From: Lolium rigidum
Taxonomy: Eukaryota; Streptophyta; Magnoliopsida; Poales; Poaceae
Assembly (NCBI RefSeq): GCF_022539505.1
Contig: NC_061513.1
Coordinates: 352,761,696 to 352,825,695, forward strand
DNA length: 64,000 bases
Reading direction: 5' to 3'
The notes under the pieces are model-generated. The model did no database searches. It was not told the DNA's origin and was given only the letters and a program-made list of their open reading frames with translations. This document shows, piece after piece, positions 38,291 to 50,525 of the stretch. The translations under genes and the position numbers were made by a program. Position 1 is the first letter of the stretch, and every line of letters begins with the position of its first letter.

Positions 38291-40736
38291 ATGTCAAAAG
38301 CTGCGGATGAGGTGGTGGACGAACCAGTCACGTACGCAGATCTGCCTGAAGAGCAAAAGAAGAAATATGATGAGATGAAAGCCATCTTGGAAGCCGATCT
38401 CATCGGCTCCTTCATGAGGACCCATTCACATGGCATAAGGTGGAAGGGGTTCTCCCCCGAAGGCGCTCTTGATGAGGTAGACCTCGCTACCTCTTCAGAG
38501 GAACGCACCAGAGCTCTACGCCAGGAGATTAATTACATGGTGGCTCATTCTCTACACTGCCATTCTGAGAGCTTGGTGAACGCTTTCGAGCGCGTTGCGG
38601 TCCGAGTGGTGCAAGAAATCATGAAGCATCGGTACTCTCCGACAGGACCTACCCTAGGGACTCACCAGGGAGAAATACCGCTCCAGATCAGACCGCTGCT
38701 ACCATTCGCGCTTGCAGCGCCAGAGCTGCCGGGTTCACCGGCGTACGTCGTCTACAAGGTTGGAGGCGATCCTAGCGATTTACAATTCCTATATGAGCTG
38801 CCTAAGGAGATCCCACATGGATACATGTGCACATACGTGCCGGACTGCAATGCCTTGGCACGCACGAACCAGATTGCACCGGCAGGGATTTCTGGAGCAG
38901 ACGCTGACAAGCCGGCATGGCTAGCTAAATATGCCACCGGAACGAGTCGTGAGAGCTCGGTCCCTACAGCTAATACCATGGAACAAATCAGCACCATCTT
39001 GAGAGACCAGTTCGGCATCTTGCCGAAGAGGAAAACAATCGGCTATTCCAAGCCGTACCCCGACGAGTACGATCTGATCCCGCTGCCACCCAAATATCGG
39101 CTCCCTGAATTCTCAAAATTCAATGGAGCAAAAGGGTCTAGCTCAATAGAGCACGTGAGCCGATATTTGGCGCAGTTGGGCATGATTTCAGCGTCAGACC
39201 CGTTACGTGTGAGGTTTTTCGCACAATCTCTCACGGGATCAGCCTTTGGATGGTACACCTCGTTGCCACCATACTCAGTCCGGACGTGGAAGCAACTGGA
39301 GGAGCAGTTTCACGTGCAATATCACTCAGAAGCTACCGAGGCCGACATTGCCGATCTAACACAGGTGCGGCAGAAGCGGGGAGAAACAGTGTCTGAATAC
39401 ATCCAACGTTTCATGACTGTCGGGAATCGATGTTATTCTGTTCGTTTATCTGAGAAAGAAGCAATCGAACTGGTAGCATTGGGCCTCGCAATGCCGATCA
39501 AGGATCTGGCTTTCCAAGCAGAGTACAGTTCACTGTCCCACATGGTACAGAAACTCACAATGTATGAGCAGCGGCACCCTGAATTGTACCAAGACAAGTT
39601 CAAGCGTCCGGTAGGCCTGGTCGAGATGGAAGAAGCTGAAGATCTTGCACCAGACCTGGAGGTGGCTGTAGCTGAATGGGCTCGGGGGAAATCCCGTGTC
39701 CTGCAAATGGGTAAAACCACAAGGGCCTGCAAGAGGGTTTGACTTCGATTTGAGCAAAGCTGAGCAGATTTTCGATCTATTGCTTAAGGAGAAACAGCTG
39801 AAGTTACCCGAAGGCCATAAAATCCCTACAGCACAGGAAATGAACGGGAGGCCGTACTGCAAATGGCATCACTTGTTCACCCATACCACCAATGACTGCA
39901 AGGGGTTTCGTCAGCAGATCCAAACGGCGATAGAACAGGGCCGATTGATCTTTAGCCAGTTTGCCATGAAAGTGGACACACATCCGTTCCCTGGCGTCAA
40001 CATGGTGGAACCCAATCACTCCGCGAGGCGTCGGCTAGATTTCTCGTTCGATGTTAATATGGCAGGGCCTGTACGCCCCCATGGCAAGGATAAAGAGGAA
40101 AGCAGCCACTCCCGCGGCAAGGAAAAAGAGGAGGCCGATCCACGCGACCGGCCCCGATATGATGACAAACGATACTTCACCGAGGAACAAGTGAGAAGCG
40201 TGCAATATCAACGACCACTCTCCACGCATCTCCTTAACAAATATGAGTATCAGCATGACCGACGTCGGCAGTACGACAGAGATAACGAGAGAGATCACCG
40301 GTCTGATGTAGACAATGGAAGGTACCGTCGGCATGATAGAGACGACGAAGGACATGAACACCGCTCTAAGGGGAGGTCAAGGGAGCAGGAGGACATGGAT
40401 AGACACTGGGACTGTCCCTTCTTTAAACACTGCTGAGATTTAGGAATGAGCCGATTGCCCACGATCGACAACTGCCCGGAGTGTAGACAGCAGAAGAGGG
40501 GCGCTGGAGAAGTTTAAGTGTTCAAGCGTCTAGTGCCTCTCCCACCACAGAACAAACGAGCTGAGTCATCTCAAGATGAAGACTTTGAGGAGTCAGAAGA
40601 TGAAGAAGAGGACAGGTATCACCGGCCAAGGTGGTGCCCTGATGGACTCAGCCACTCCCAAAAGCGTAGGGTTCAGCGGCTATGTAGCTTGGAGCAAGCC
40701 AAAGCGCAGTACTTGCACACATTGAGGAAAGCGCGG
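38291..40736 (+). pseudogene. Tat-lineage gag (frameshift and stops, then cut by element B)
   Basis: Start ATG at 38291 (MSKAADEVVDEP). The first frame runs to 39742. It contains the retrotransposon_gag core: LPEFSKFNGAKG, then FFAQSLTGSAFGWYTSL, then WKQLEEQFHVQYH. A one-base shift in an A run near 39688 moves reading to the next frame. That frame has a Cys-His zinc-binding segment (CKWHHLFTHTTNDC), an Arg/Asp-rich region and a second Cys pair. In-frame stops occur at 40434-40436 and 40515-40517, and the frame is broken at 40736 by the B insertion. Reading resumes in the same codon at 49232. Gag would form the virus-like particle. The shift lies in a homopolymer and may be an assembly error. 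Confidence 0.85.
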
Positions 40737-42459
40737 TGATGTCTACGGGAGCTTCTATTCTTGTAGACAGTGTTGGGCCTCCAAGAGCAGAGGTTTGTAG
40801 AACAGCAGCAAGTTTCCCTTAAGTGGATCACCCAAGGTTTATCGAACTCAGGGAGGAAGAGGTCAAAGATATCCCTCTCATGGAACCCTGCAACCACAAA
40901 GCAAGAAGTCTCTTGTGTCCCCAACACACCTAATAGGTGCACTAGTTCGGCGAAGAGATAGTGAAATACAGGTGGTATGAATAAGTAGTAGCAACGGCAC
41001 CGGAAAAGTGCTTTGCCCAGGACGAGTAAACAAGCGTAGTAACGCAGCGGTAGTAACGCAGCAGTAGTAACGCGATAAAACGAGTAAACAAGCAGACGAT
41101 AGCGATATTTAGGAACAAGGCCTAGGGATTACACTTTCACTAGTGGACACTCTCAACATTGATCACATAACAGAATAGATAAATGCATACTCTACACTCT
41201 CTTGTTGGATGATGAACACATTGTGTAGGATTACACGAACCCTCAATGCCGGAGTTAACAAGCTCCACAATTCAATGTTCATATTTAAATAACCTTAGAG
41301 TGCATGAAAGATCAATAAGACTAAACCAAGTACTAACATAGTATGCACACTGTCACCTTCACACTATGTAGGAGGAATAGATCACATCAATACTATCATA
41401 GCAATAGTTAACTTCACAATCTACAAGAGATCATGATCATAGCATACACCAAGTACTAACACGGATGCACACACTGGTCACCATTACACCGTGTAGGAGG
41501 AATAAAACTACTTTAATAACATCACTAGAGTAGCACATAGATAAATTGTGATACAAAACACATTGCAATCATAAAGAGATATAAATAAGCACTTCACTAT
41601 GCTCTTCATAACGGTGAATAAGTATTACGTGAAATATAGCCTAAGAGACCCACACGGTGCACACACTGTCACCTTTACACACGTGGGACAAGGAGTCTCC
41701 GGAGATCACATAAGTAAAACTCACTTGACTAGCATAATGACATCTAGATTACAAGCAGCATCATATGAATCTCAATCATGTAAGGCAGCTCATGAGATTA
41801 TTGTATTGAAGCACATAGGAGAGAGATGAACCACATAGCTACCGGTACAGCCCCGAGCCTCGATGGAGAACTACTCCCTCCTCATGGGAGCAGCAGCGGT
41901 GATGAAGATGGCGGTGGAGATGGCAGCGGTGTCGATGGAGAAGCCTTCCGGGGCACTTCCCCGCTCCGGCAGGTGCCGGAACAGAGACTCCTGTCCCCCA
42001 GATCTTGGCTTCGCGATGGCGGCGGCTCTGGAAGGTTTTCCGTATCGTGGTTTTTCGTCTCAGGGTTTTCGCGACGGAGGCTTTAAATAGGCGGAAGGGC
42101 AGCCTCGGAGGGGGCCTGGGGGGCCCACACCATAGGGCAGCGCGGCCCCCCTCTGGCCGCGCCAGGGTGTGGTGTGGGGCCCCCAGGGCTTCCCTCTGGC
42201 GTCTCTCGGGTGTTCTGGAAGGCTCCGGGGAAAATAGGGACCTAGGTCTTGATTTCGTCCAATTCCGAGAATATTTCGTTACTAGGATTTCTGAAACCAA
42301 AAACAGCGAAACAACAGAATCGGCACTTCTAGGCATCTTGTTAATAGGTTAGTTCCGGAAAATGCACGAATATGACATAAAGTGTGCATAAAAGATGTAG
42401 GTATCATCAATAATATGGCATAGAACATAAGAAATTATCGATACGTCGGAGACGTATCA
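40737..42459 (-). repeat. 3' LTR of composite B element
   Basis: A 1723-bp LTR homologous to the solo LTR at 29233-30946, in reverse. Its U3 part resembles the A family, but its R/U5 part is unrelated to A. Confidence 0.9.
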
Positions 42460-43569
42460 AGCATCCCCAAGCTTAGTTACTGCTCGTCCCGAAGCGGGTA
42501 AAACGATAACAAAAGATAATTTCTGAAGTGACATGCCATCATAACCTTGATCATACTATTTGTAAACATATGTAATGAATGCAGCGATCAAAACAATGGT
42601 AATGACATGAGTAAACAAGTGAATCATAAAGCAAAGACTTTTCATGAATAGTACTTCAAGACAAGCATCAATAAGTCTTGCATAAGAGTTAACTCATAAA
42701 GCAATAAATCAAAGTAAAGGTATTGAAGCAACACAAAGGAAGATTAAGTTTCAGCGGTTGCTTTCAACTTGTAACATGTATATCTCATGGATAATTGTCA
42801 ACATAGAGTAATATAACAAGTACAATATGCAAGTATGTAGGAATCAATGCACAGTTCACACAAGTGTTTGCTTCTTGAGGTGGAGAGAGATAGGTGAAGC
42901 TGACTCAACATAATAGTAAAAAGAATGGTCCTTCAAAGAGGAAAGCATCGATTGCTATATTTGTGCTAGAGCTTTTATTTTGAAAACATGAAACAATTTT
43001 GTCAACGGTAGTAATAAAGCATATGAGTTATGTAAATTATATCTTACAAGTTGCAAGTCTCATGCATAGTATACTAATAGTGCTCGCACCTTGTCCTAAT
43101 TAGCTTGGACTACCGGATCTTTGCAATGCACATGTTTTAACCAAGTGTCACAAAGGGGTACCTCCATGCCGCTCGTACAAAGGTCTAAGGAGAAAGCTCG
43201 CATTTTGGATTTCTCGCTTTTGATTATTCTCAACTTAGACATCCATACTCGGGACAACATGGACAACGAGATAATGGACTCCTCTTTAATGCATAAGCAT
43301 GTGGCAACAATTATTATTCTCATATGAGATTGAGGATGTGTGTCCAAAACTGAAACTTCCACCATGAATCATGGCTTTAGTTAGCGGCCCAATGTTCTTC
43401 TCTAACAATATGCATTCTCTAACCATTAAGGTGGTAGATCTCTCTTACTTCAGACAAGACGGACATGCATAGCAACTCACATGATATTCAACAAAGAATA
43501 GTTGATGGCGTCCCCAGAAACATGGTTATCACACAACAAGCAACTTAATAAGAGATAAAGTGCATAAGT
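42460..43569 (-). other. 3' noncoding internal region of element B
   Basis: Begins with the PPT-like AAGCTTGGGGATGCT (element sense) and is closely similar to 13659-14750 of A1. No coding frame. It is cut at 43570 by a CACTA terminus. Confidence 0.75.
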
Positions 43570-46221
43570 CACTACAAGAAAAGTTGCCATGGCCGACGAA
43601 GTTGAAGTCGCGCCGTGGTTGCTGGTGTACCATGGCCGACGATTTTTGGTCCCTCCGTGGTGCATGTCAAAACTTTTTTTTTCTCATTTTTGAGGCCACC
43701 TAGCCCGACGAAAGCGGCCAAAACGTCGCGTATGGTGGCCCGGGACGTGGTGCATCTCGAAATCTTGGGTTCGCCGGCCGAGTCAACGCAAATCCGCACC
43801 GCCGAGGGATGTAGGGCCCAGATGGCAGCCTCTCTGGCATTGTTTTTTTTCTCGATCGCGCCATCTCGTTCAACGTTCTCCGATCGAGCCGTTTACGATG
43901 CGGGATCATGGGTCCCGCATGTCATCCTCTATGAACCAAAATTCTTTCTATTCTTGGATTTTTTTGACCCCCGATTTCCGGCTACTTCCTTTTTCTTTTG
44001 ATCCCTTGCCGCCTTGGAAACGTTGAGACCGCTGCTGCTAAATGGGACCCGCATGTCATCCTCTATGTGCAATCAACTTTCTTTTCTTGGAGTTTTTTTG
44101 GCACCTCAAATTTGGTCACTTGCCTTTTTCTTTCGATCCCCTGCCGCCTCTCAAACGGTGATACCGCTGTCGCTAACTGGGACCCGCATGTCATCCTCTA
44201 TGCACTATAAAACTTTCTTTTCTTGAATTATTTTTGGCACCTCATATTTGGTCACTTACCTTTTTCTTTCGATCCCCTGCCGCCTCTCAAACGGTGATAC
44301 CGCTGCTCCTAAATGGGACCCGCATGTCATCCTCTATGTACTATAAAACTTTCTTTTCTTGGAGTTTTTTTGGCACCTCAAATTTGGTCACTTGCCTTTT
44401 TCTTTCGATCCCTGCCGCCTCTCAAACGGTGATACCGCTGCTGCTAACTGGGACCCGCATGTCATCCTCTATGTACTATAAAAATTTCTTTTCTTGAATT
44501 ATTTTTGGCACCTCATATTTGGTCACTTACCTTTTTCTTTCGATCCCCTGCCGCCTCTCAAACGGTGATACCGCTGCTGCTAAATGGGACCCGCATGTCA
44601 TCCTCTATGTACTATAAAACTTTCTTTTCTTGGAGTTTTTTTGGCACCTCAAATTTGGTCACTTGCCTTTTTCTTTCGATCCCCTGCCGCCTCTCAAACG
44701 GTGATACCGCTGCTGCTAACTGGGACCTGCATGTCATCCTCTATGTACTATAAAACTTTCTTTTCTTGAATTATTTTTGGCACCTCATATTTGGTCACTT
44801 ACCTTTTTCTTTCGATCCCCTGCCGCCTCTCAAACGGTGATACCGCTGTCGCTAACTCTGGGACCCGCATGTCATCCTCTATGTACTATAAAACTTTCTT
44901 TTCTTGAATTATTTTTGGCACCTCATATTTGGTCACTTACCTTTTTCTTTCGATCCCCTGCCGCCTCTCAAACGGTGATACCGCTGCTGCTAACTGGGAC
45001 CCGCATGTCATCCTCTATGTACTATAAAACTTTCTTTTCTTGAATTATTTTTGGCTCCTCATATTTTTTCACTTGCCTTTTTCTTTCGATCCCCGCCGCC
45101 TCTCAAACGGTGATACCGCTGCTGCTAACTGGGACCCGCATGTCATCCTCTTTGTACTATAAAACTTTCTTTTCTTGAATTATTTTTGGCTCCTCATATT
45201 TTTTCACTTGCCTTTTTCTTTCTATCCCCTGCCGCCTCTCAAATGGTGATACCGCTGCTGCTAAATGGGACCCGCATGTCATCCTCTATGTACTATAAAA
45301 CTTTCTTTTCTTGGATTATTTTTGGCTTCTGATATTTGGTCACTTGCGTTTTTTCTTTCGATCTCATGCCACGTTTGAAACGTTGAGGAACCCTGCAGGC
45401 TCATGGGACCCGCATGTCATCCTCTATGTGCTATAAAAGTTTATTTTCTAGGGATTTTTTTCACTCTCTGATTTTTGTCTATTTCCTTTTTCTTTTGATG
45501 CCCTGCCTCCTTGGAAACGTTGAGTAAGCTGCTTACTCATGGGACCCGCATGTCATCCTCTATGTACTATAAAACTTTCTTTTCTTGGATTTTTTGGCAC
45601 CTCATATTTGGTCACTTGCCTTTTTCTTTCGATCGCCTGCCGCCTCTCAAACGGTGATAACGCTGTCTGCTAAATGGGACCCGCATGTCATCCTCTATGT
45701 ACTATAAAACTTTCTTTTCTTGGATTTTTTTTGACACCTCATATTTGGTCACTTGCCTTTTCTTTCGATCCCCTGCCGCCTCTCAAACGGTGATACCGCT
45801 GCTGCTAAATGGGACCCGCATGTCATCCTCTATGTAAATCATGTTTCTTTTCTTGAATTATTTTTGGCTCCTGATATTTGGTCACTTGCCTTTTTATTTC
45901 GATCTCATGCCACGTTTGAAACGTTGAGGAACCTGCTGGCACATGGGACCCGCATGTCATCCTCTATGTCCATCAACTTTCTTTTCTTGGATTTTTTTTG
46001 ACCCCCTAATTACTAGCTACTTTCTTTTTCTTTTGATCTCAAGCCGCATTTCAAACATTGAGACCGCTGTTGCAAAATGGGACCCACATGTCATCCTCTA
46101 TGTACAATAAATCTTGGATTATTTTTGGCTCCTGATATTTGGTCACTTGCCTTTTTCTTTCGATCTCATGCCGCCTTTGAAACGTTGAGTAAGCTGCTGG
46201 CTCATGGGTCCCGCATGTCAT
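43570..46221 (+). mobile_element. CACTA element end with internal tandem array (right end lost)
   Basis: Starts CACTACAAGAAAAGTTGCC, a canonical CACTA terminus, followed by two copies of CCATGGCCGACGA. No opposite terminus is seen: at 46222 a family-B LTR begins within the tandem array. No transposase. The array fills most of the remnant. Confidence 0.7.
43900..46221 (+). repeat. Tandem array, about 17 units of 135-136 bp
   Basis: Each unit contains GGGACCCGCATGTCATCC, a CTTTCTTTTCTTGRA tract, TTTGGTCACTT, CTTTCGATCCCCTGCCGCC and CAAACGGTGATACCGCTGC. Two unit types (GGAGTTTTTTT/CAAATTTGG and GAATTATTTTTGG/CATATTTGG) alternate from about 44050 to 44860, then the second type prevails. Because a unit is close to 45 codons, the array produces repeated open frames; these are not taken as genes. 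Confidence 0.9.
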
Positions 46222-47297
46222 TGATACGTCTCCGACGTATCGATAATTTCTTATGTTCTATGCCATATTATTGATGATACCTACATGTTTTATGCACACT
46301 TTATGTCATATTCGTGCATTTTCTGGAACTAACCTATTAACAAGATGCCGAAGTGTCGATTGCTTCGTTTTCTACGCTGTTTTTGGTTTCGTAAATCCTA
46401 GTAACGAAATATTCTCGGAATCGGACGAAATCAAGACCCGGAGTTCCTATTTTCACCGGAAGCATCCGGAACACACGAGAAGGACCGTAGAGGGGGCACT
46501 GGGCCCCCAGACCATAGGCCGGCGCGGCCCAGGCCCTGGCCGCGCCGCCCAATAGTGACGTCGCCCCTTCAGCCCTCCTGCGCCGCCTCTTCGCCTATTT
46601 AAAGCCTCCGTCGAGAAAACCCTGATGCGGAAAAACCACGATACGGAAAACCTTCCAGAGCCGCCGCCATCACGAAGCCAAGATCTGGGGGACAGGAGTC
46701 TCTGTTCCGGCACCCTGCCGGAGCGGGGAAGTGCCCCCGGAAGGCTTCTCCATCGACACCGCTGCCATCTCCACCGCCATCTTCATCACCGCTGCTGCTC
46801 CCATGAGGAGGGAGTAGTTCTCCATCGAGGCTCGGGGCTGTACCGGTAGCTATGTGGTTCATCTCTCTCCTATGTGCTTCAATACAATAGTCTCATGAGC
46901 TGCCTTACATGATTGAGATTCATATGATGATGCTTGTAATCTAGATGTCACTATGCTAGTCAAGAGAGTTTTACTTATGTGATCTCCGGAGACTCCTTGT
47001 CCCACGTGTGTAAAGGTGACAGTGTGTGCACCGTGTGGGTCTCTTAGGCTATATTTCACGAATACTTACTCACCTGTTATGAATGGCGTAGTGAAGTGCT
47101 TATTTATATCTCTTTATGATTGCAATGTGTTTTGTATCACAATTTATCTATGTGCTACTCTAGTGATGTGTTATTAAAGTAGTTTATTCCTCCTGCACGG
47201 TGTAATGGTGACAGTGTGTGCATCCGTGTTAGTACTTGGCATATGCTATGATCATGATCTCTTGTAGATTGTGGAGTTAATTATCATTATGATTGTT
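46222..47297 (+). repeat. Family-B LTR fragment, plus orientation
   Basis: Starts TGATACGTCTCCGACG and follows the solo LTR 29233-30300, then departs from it near 47297. It is opposite in orientation to the flanking B LTRs. Confidence 0.8.
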
Positions 47298-48138
47298 GTG
47301 CGATAACCATGCTTCTGGGGACGCCAACAACTATTCTTTGTTGAATATCATGTGAGTTGCTATGCATGTCCGTCTTGTCTGAAGTAAGAGAGATCTACCA
47401 CCTTAATGGTTGGAGCATGCATATTGTTAGAGAAGAACATTGGGCCGCTAACTAAAGCCATGATACATGGTGGAAGTTTCAGTTTTGGACATATATCCTC
47501 AATCTCATATGAGAATAATAATTGTTGCCACATGCTTATGCATTAAAGAGGAGTCCATTATCTGTTGTCCATGTTGTCCCTGTATGGATGTCTAAGTTGA
47601 GAATAATCAAAAGCGAGAAATCCAAAATGCGAGCTTTCTCCTTAGACCTTTGTACAGAGCGGCATGGAGGTACCCCATTGTGACACTTGGTTAAAACATG
47701 TGCATTGCAAAGATCCGGTAGTCCAAGCTAATTAGGACAAGGTGCGGGCACTATTAGTATACTATGCATGAGACTTGCAACTTGTAAGATATAATTTTCA
47801 TAACTCATATGCTTTATTACTACCGTTGACAAAATTGTTTCATGTTTTCAAAATAAAAGCTCTAGCACAAATATAGCAATCGATGCTTTCCTCTTTGAAG
47901 GACCATTCTTTTTACTTTTATGTTGAGTCGAGTTCACCTATCTCTCTCCACCTCAAGAAGCAAACACTTGTGTGAACTGTGCATTGATTCCTACATACTT
48001 GCATATTGTACTTGTTATATTACTCTATGTTGACAATTATCCATGAGATATACATGTTACAAGTTGAAAGCAACCGCTGAAACTTAATCTTCCTTTGTGT
48101 TGCTTCAATACCTTTACTTTGATTTATTGCTTTATGAG
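47298..48138 (+). other. Inverted B internal fragment
   Basis: Reverse complement of about 42700-43545 (3' noncoding region). Joined directly to the LTR fragment on its left; runs into the gap on its right. Noncoding. Confidence 0.75.
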
Positions 48139-48238
48139 NNNNNNNNNNNNNNNNNNNNNNNNNNNNNNNNNNNNNNNNNNNNNNNNNNNNNNNNNNNNNN
48201 NNNNNNNNNNNNNNNNNNNNNNNNNNNNNNNNNNNNNN
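48139..48238. other. Assembly gap (100 N)
   Basis: Exactly 100 N. Contains the junction between the inverted internal fragment and the right-hand B LTR, whose first part (about 430 bp) is missing. Confidence 0.99.
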
Positions 48239-49231
48239 TAGATAAATACATACTCTACACTCTCTTGTTGGATGATGAACACATTGCGTAGGATTACACG
48301 AACCCTCAATGCCGGAGTTAACAAGCTCCACAATTCAATGTTCATATTTAAATAACCTTAGAGTGCAAGAAAGATCGATACGACTAAACCAAGTATTCTG
48401 TGAAATATAGCCTAAGAGACCCACACGGTGCACACACTGTCACCTTTACACACGTGGGACAAGGAGTCTCCGGAGATCACATAAGTAAAAATCACTTGAC
48501 TAGCATAATGACATCTAGATTACAAGCATCATCATATGAATCTCAATCATGTAAGGCAGCTCATGAGATTATTGTATTGAAGCACATAGGAGAGAGATGA
48601 ACCACATAGCTACCGGTACAGAGCCCCGAGCCTCGATGGAGAACTACTCCCTCCTCATGGGAGCAGCAGCGGTGATGAAGATGGCGGTGGAGATGGCAGC
48701 GGTGTCGATGGAGAAGCCTTCCGGGGCACTTCCCCGCTCCGGCAGGTGCCGGAACAGAGACTCCTGTCCCCAGATCTTGGCTTCGCGATGGCGGCGGCTC
48801 CGGAAGGTTTTCCGTATCGTGGTTTTTCGTCTCGTGGTTTTCGCGACGGAGGCTTTAAATAGGCGGAAGGGCATCCTCGGAGGGGGCTCGGGGGGCCCAC
48901 ACCATAGGGCGGCGCGGCCCCCCCTCCGGCCGCGCCGAGGTGGGTGTGGGGCCCCCAGGGCTTCCCTCTGGCGGCTCTCGGGTGTTCTGGAAGGCTCCGG
49001 GAAAAATAGGGACACTGGGTCTTGATTTCGTTCAATTCCGAGAATATTTCGTTACTAGGATTTCTGAAACCAAAAACAGCAGAAAACAAGCAATCGGCAC
49101 TTCGGCATCTTGTTAATAGGTTAGTTCCAGAAAATGCACGAATATGACATAAAGTGTGCATAAAACATGTAGGTATCATCAATAATATGGCATAGAACAT
49201 AAGAAATTATCGATACGTCGGAGACGTATCA
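48239..49231 (-). repeat. 5' LTR remnant of composite B element
   Basis: Homologous to the right part of 40737-42459, with an internal deletion near 48396 relative to it. Ends at the CGCGG duplication. Confidence 0.85.
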
Positions 49232-50413
49232 CGCGGCCCGATCTGGCCGTGAAAATTCAGCAGACGTTGGACGAGGAGAGTCGTCCACCAAGGAAAGTTT
49301 GGCGTCCCAAGCAAGTAAAAGCCAATGTGAGTACATCGGCTGGCACAAAACATGGTGTTCGTACTCCCGTCGGAGTTCCGTCCGCCAGGAATTGAAGAAG
49401 TGCCGATAGCACAGTTTGACTGCGGTCCACGGCCAGTCATCTTTGAAAAGCCACAAAAGAAGGGCTACAAACACATGAAGGCCCTGTACCTAAAAGGTTA
49501 TATCAATGGGCAGCCTGTCGGCAAGATGTTGGTTGACACGGGAGCGGCAGTCAATATAATGCCATATTCCATGCTACAGCGTTTGGGACGCTCCCGTGCA
49601 GATCTGATCAAGACCAACGTCACACTAAACGAATTCAACGGCCAAGCATCAGGGACACAAGGTGTCCCGAACGTGGATCTAATCGTAGGCCGACGGACCA
49701 TCCCAACAACGTTCTTCATCGTCGACGAGCAAGAGCACCTACGCTGTCCCGCTAGGAAGGGATTGGATTCACGCCAACTGCTGCATTCCATCTACAATGC
49801 ACCAATGCCTGATACAATGGGATGGAGACGACGTGGAAGTCGTGCATGCAGATGACTCGATCGAGGTCTCAATAGCCGCCATGAACATTTGGGACTCGGA
49901 AGACCAAGAGCCGCTCTCTGGAATCAGTTTGGACGGCTGTGATCGCATCGAGGTGACAAAAAACGGGGTGAGGCTGGTCTTATCCACCGGCCTGATAGAG
50001 TAGCAAGAGCAACATCCATCGACATACGTGGCAAGGACGATCCCTGCGATCGACCCCAAAAAATAAAAAGCGAGGATCTCACTTCAAGCATGTCACGTAG
50101 TCGTGGTAGGAAGACTCCCTCAGGTAGGGGAGCACAAATAAGTTGTAAACCTTCATTGAACAATACAATTAACATGGACGCCGATTCCAGTAATCGGCCA
50201 AAATTATCCTCGCCATACGTTCGGCCTGTGTTCAACGTCGATTTGACAGGCGACGGAAAGCTTGGGTATGGGGTTACGTCAGCTGATGAGCTCGAAGAGA
50301 TCAACATTGGTCCTGGGGACAAGCCACGACCAACATTCATCAGCAAGAGCCGAATCTTCAATCACTTGAAGGATTCGGCTCGGGGGCACCTAATATGGAA
50401 TAATGGACAATAA
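49232..50413 (+). pseudogene. Tat-lineage protease and truncated pol start
   Basis: Reading resumes from gag across the B insertion. After a one-base shift near 49345, the frame from 49352 carries an aspartic protease: MLVDTGAAVNIMPYSML contains the DTG active site. A second shift at 49730-49733 (CAG read as CAAG) moves to a frame ending VLSTGLIE and a stop at 50003. A third piece ends at 50413, after GPGDKPRPTFISKS, the linker that normally leads into reverse transcriptase. RT, RNase H and integrase are absent: the text jumps to a short tail (RIFNHLKDSARGHL). The element is thus a deletion derivative depending on enzymes from relatives. Two of the shifts lie in a homopolymer or a CAG site and could be artefacts. 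Confidence 0.8.
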
Positions 50414-50460
50414 AATATGGGGGCTGATGCACGAAATCGGCCAGTAAAAAAAATAGTACA

Positions 50461-50525
50461 GCCGATGCACAGACATCGACTTTAGAACTAAGAAACAAAA
50501 AGCCGATGCACATCCATCGACTCTA
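50461..50525 (+). repeat. Duplicated GCCGATGCACA...CATCGACT motif
   Basis: Two copies about 40 bases apart between the pol remnant and the antisense gene's 3' end. Each has a short CGATG/CATCG inverted repeat. They could belong to convergent 3' ends; no function is assigned. Confidence 0.5.

Larger units (their letters stand above)
40737..49231 (-). mobile_element. Composite family-B LTR element
   Basis: Flanked by the perfect duplication CGCGG (40732-40736 and 49232-49236). The outer parts are a minus-strand 3' LTR (40737-42459) and a minus-strand 5' LTR remnant (48239-49231). Between them lie 3' noncoding sequence, a second CACTA with a tandem array, a plus-strand B LTR fragment, a plus-strand internal fragment and an N gap. 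The duplication shows that both outer ends belong to one insertion event, whatever happened inside. Confidence 0.85.

Noticed and set aside
44234..45043. Several 80-90-codon frames with repeated peptide MAPHIWSLTFFF
   Set aside because: Product of a tandem repeat with a unit near 45 codons; frames follow the repeat, not a gene.
43900..46221. Regular repeats considered as a CRISPR array
   Set aside because: Units are long and contiguous without unique spacers, and the DNA is from a plant.
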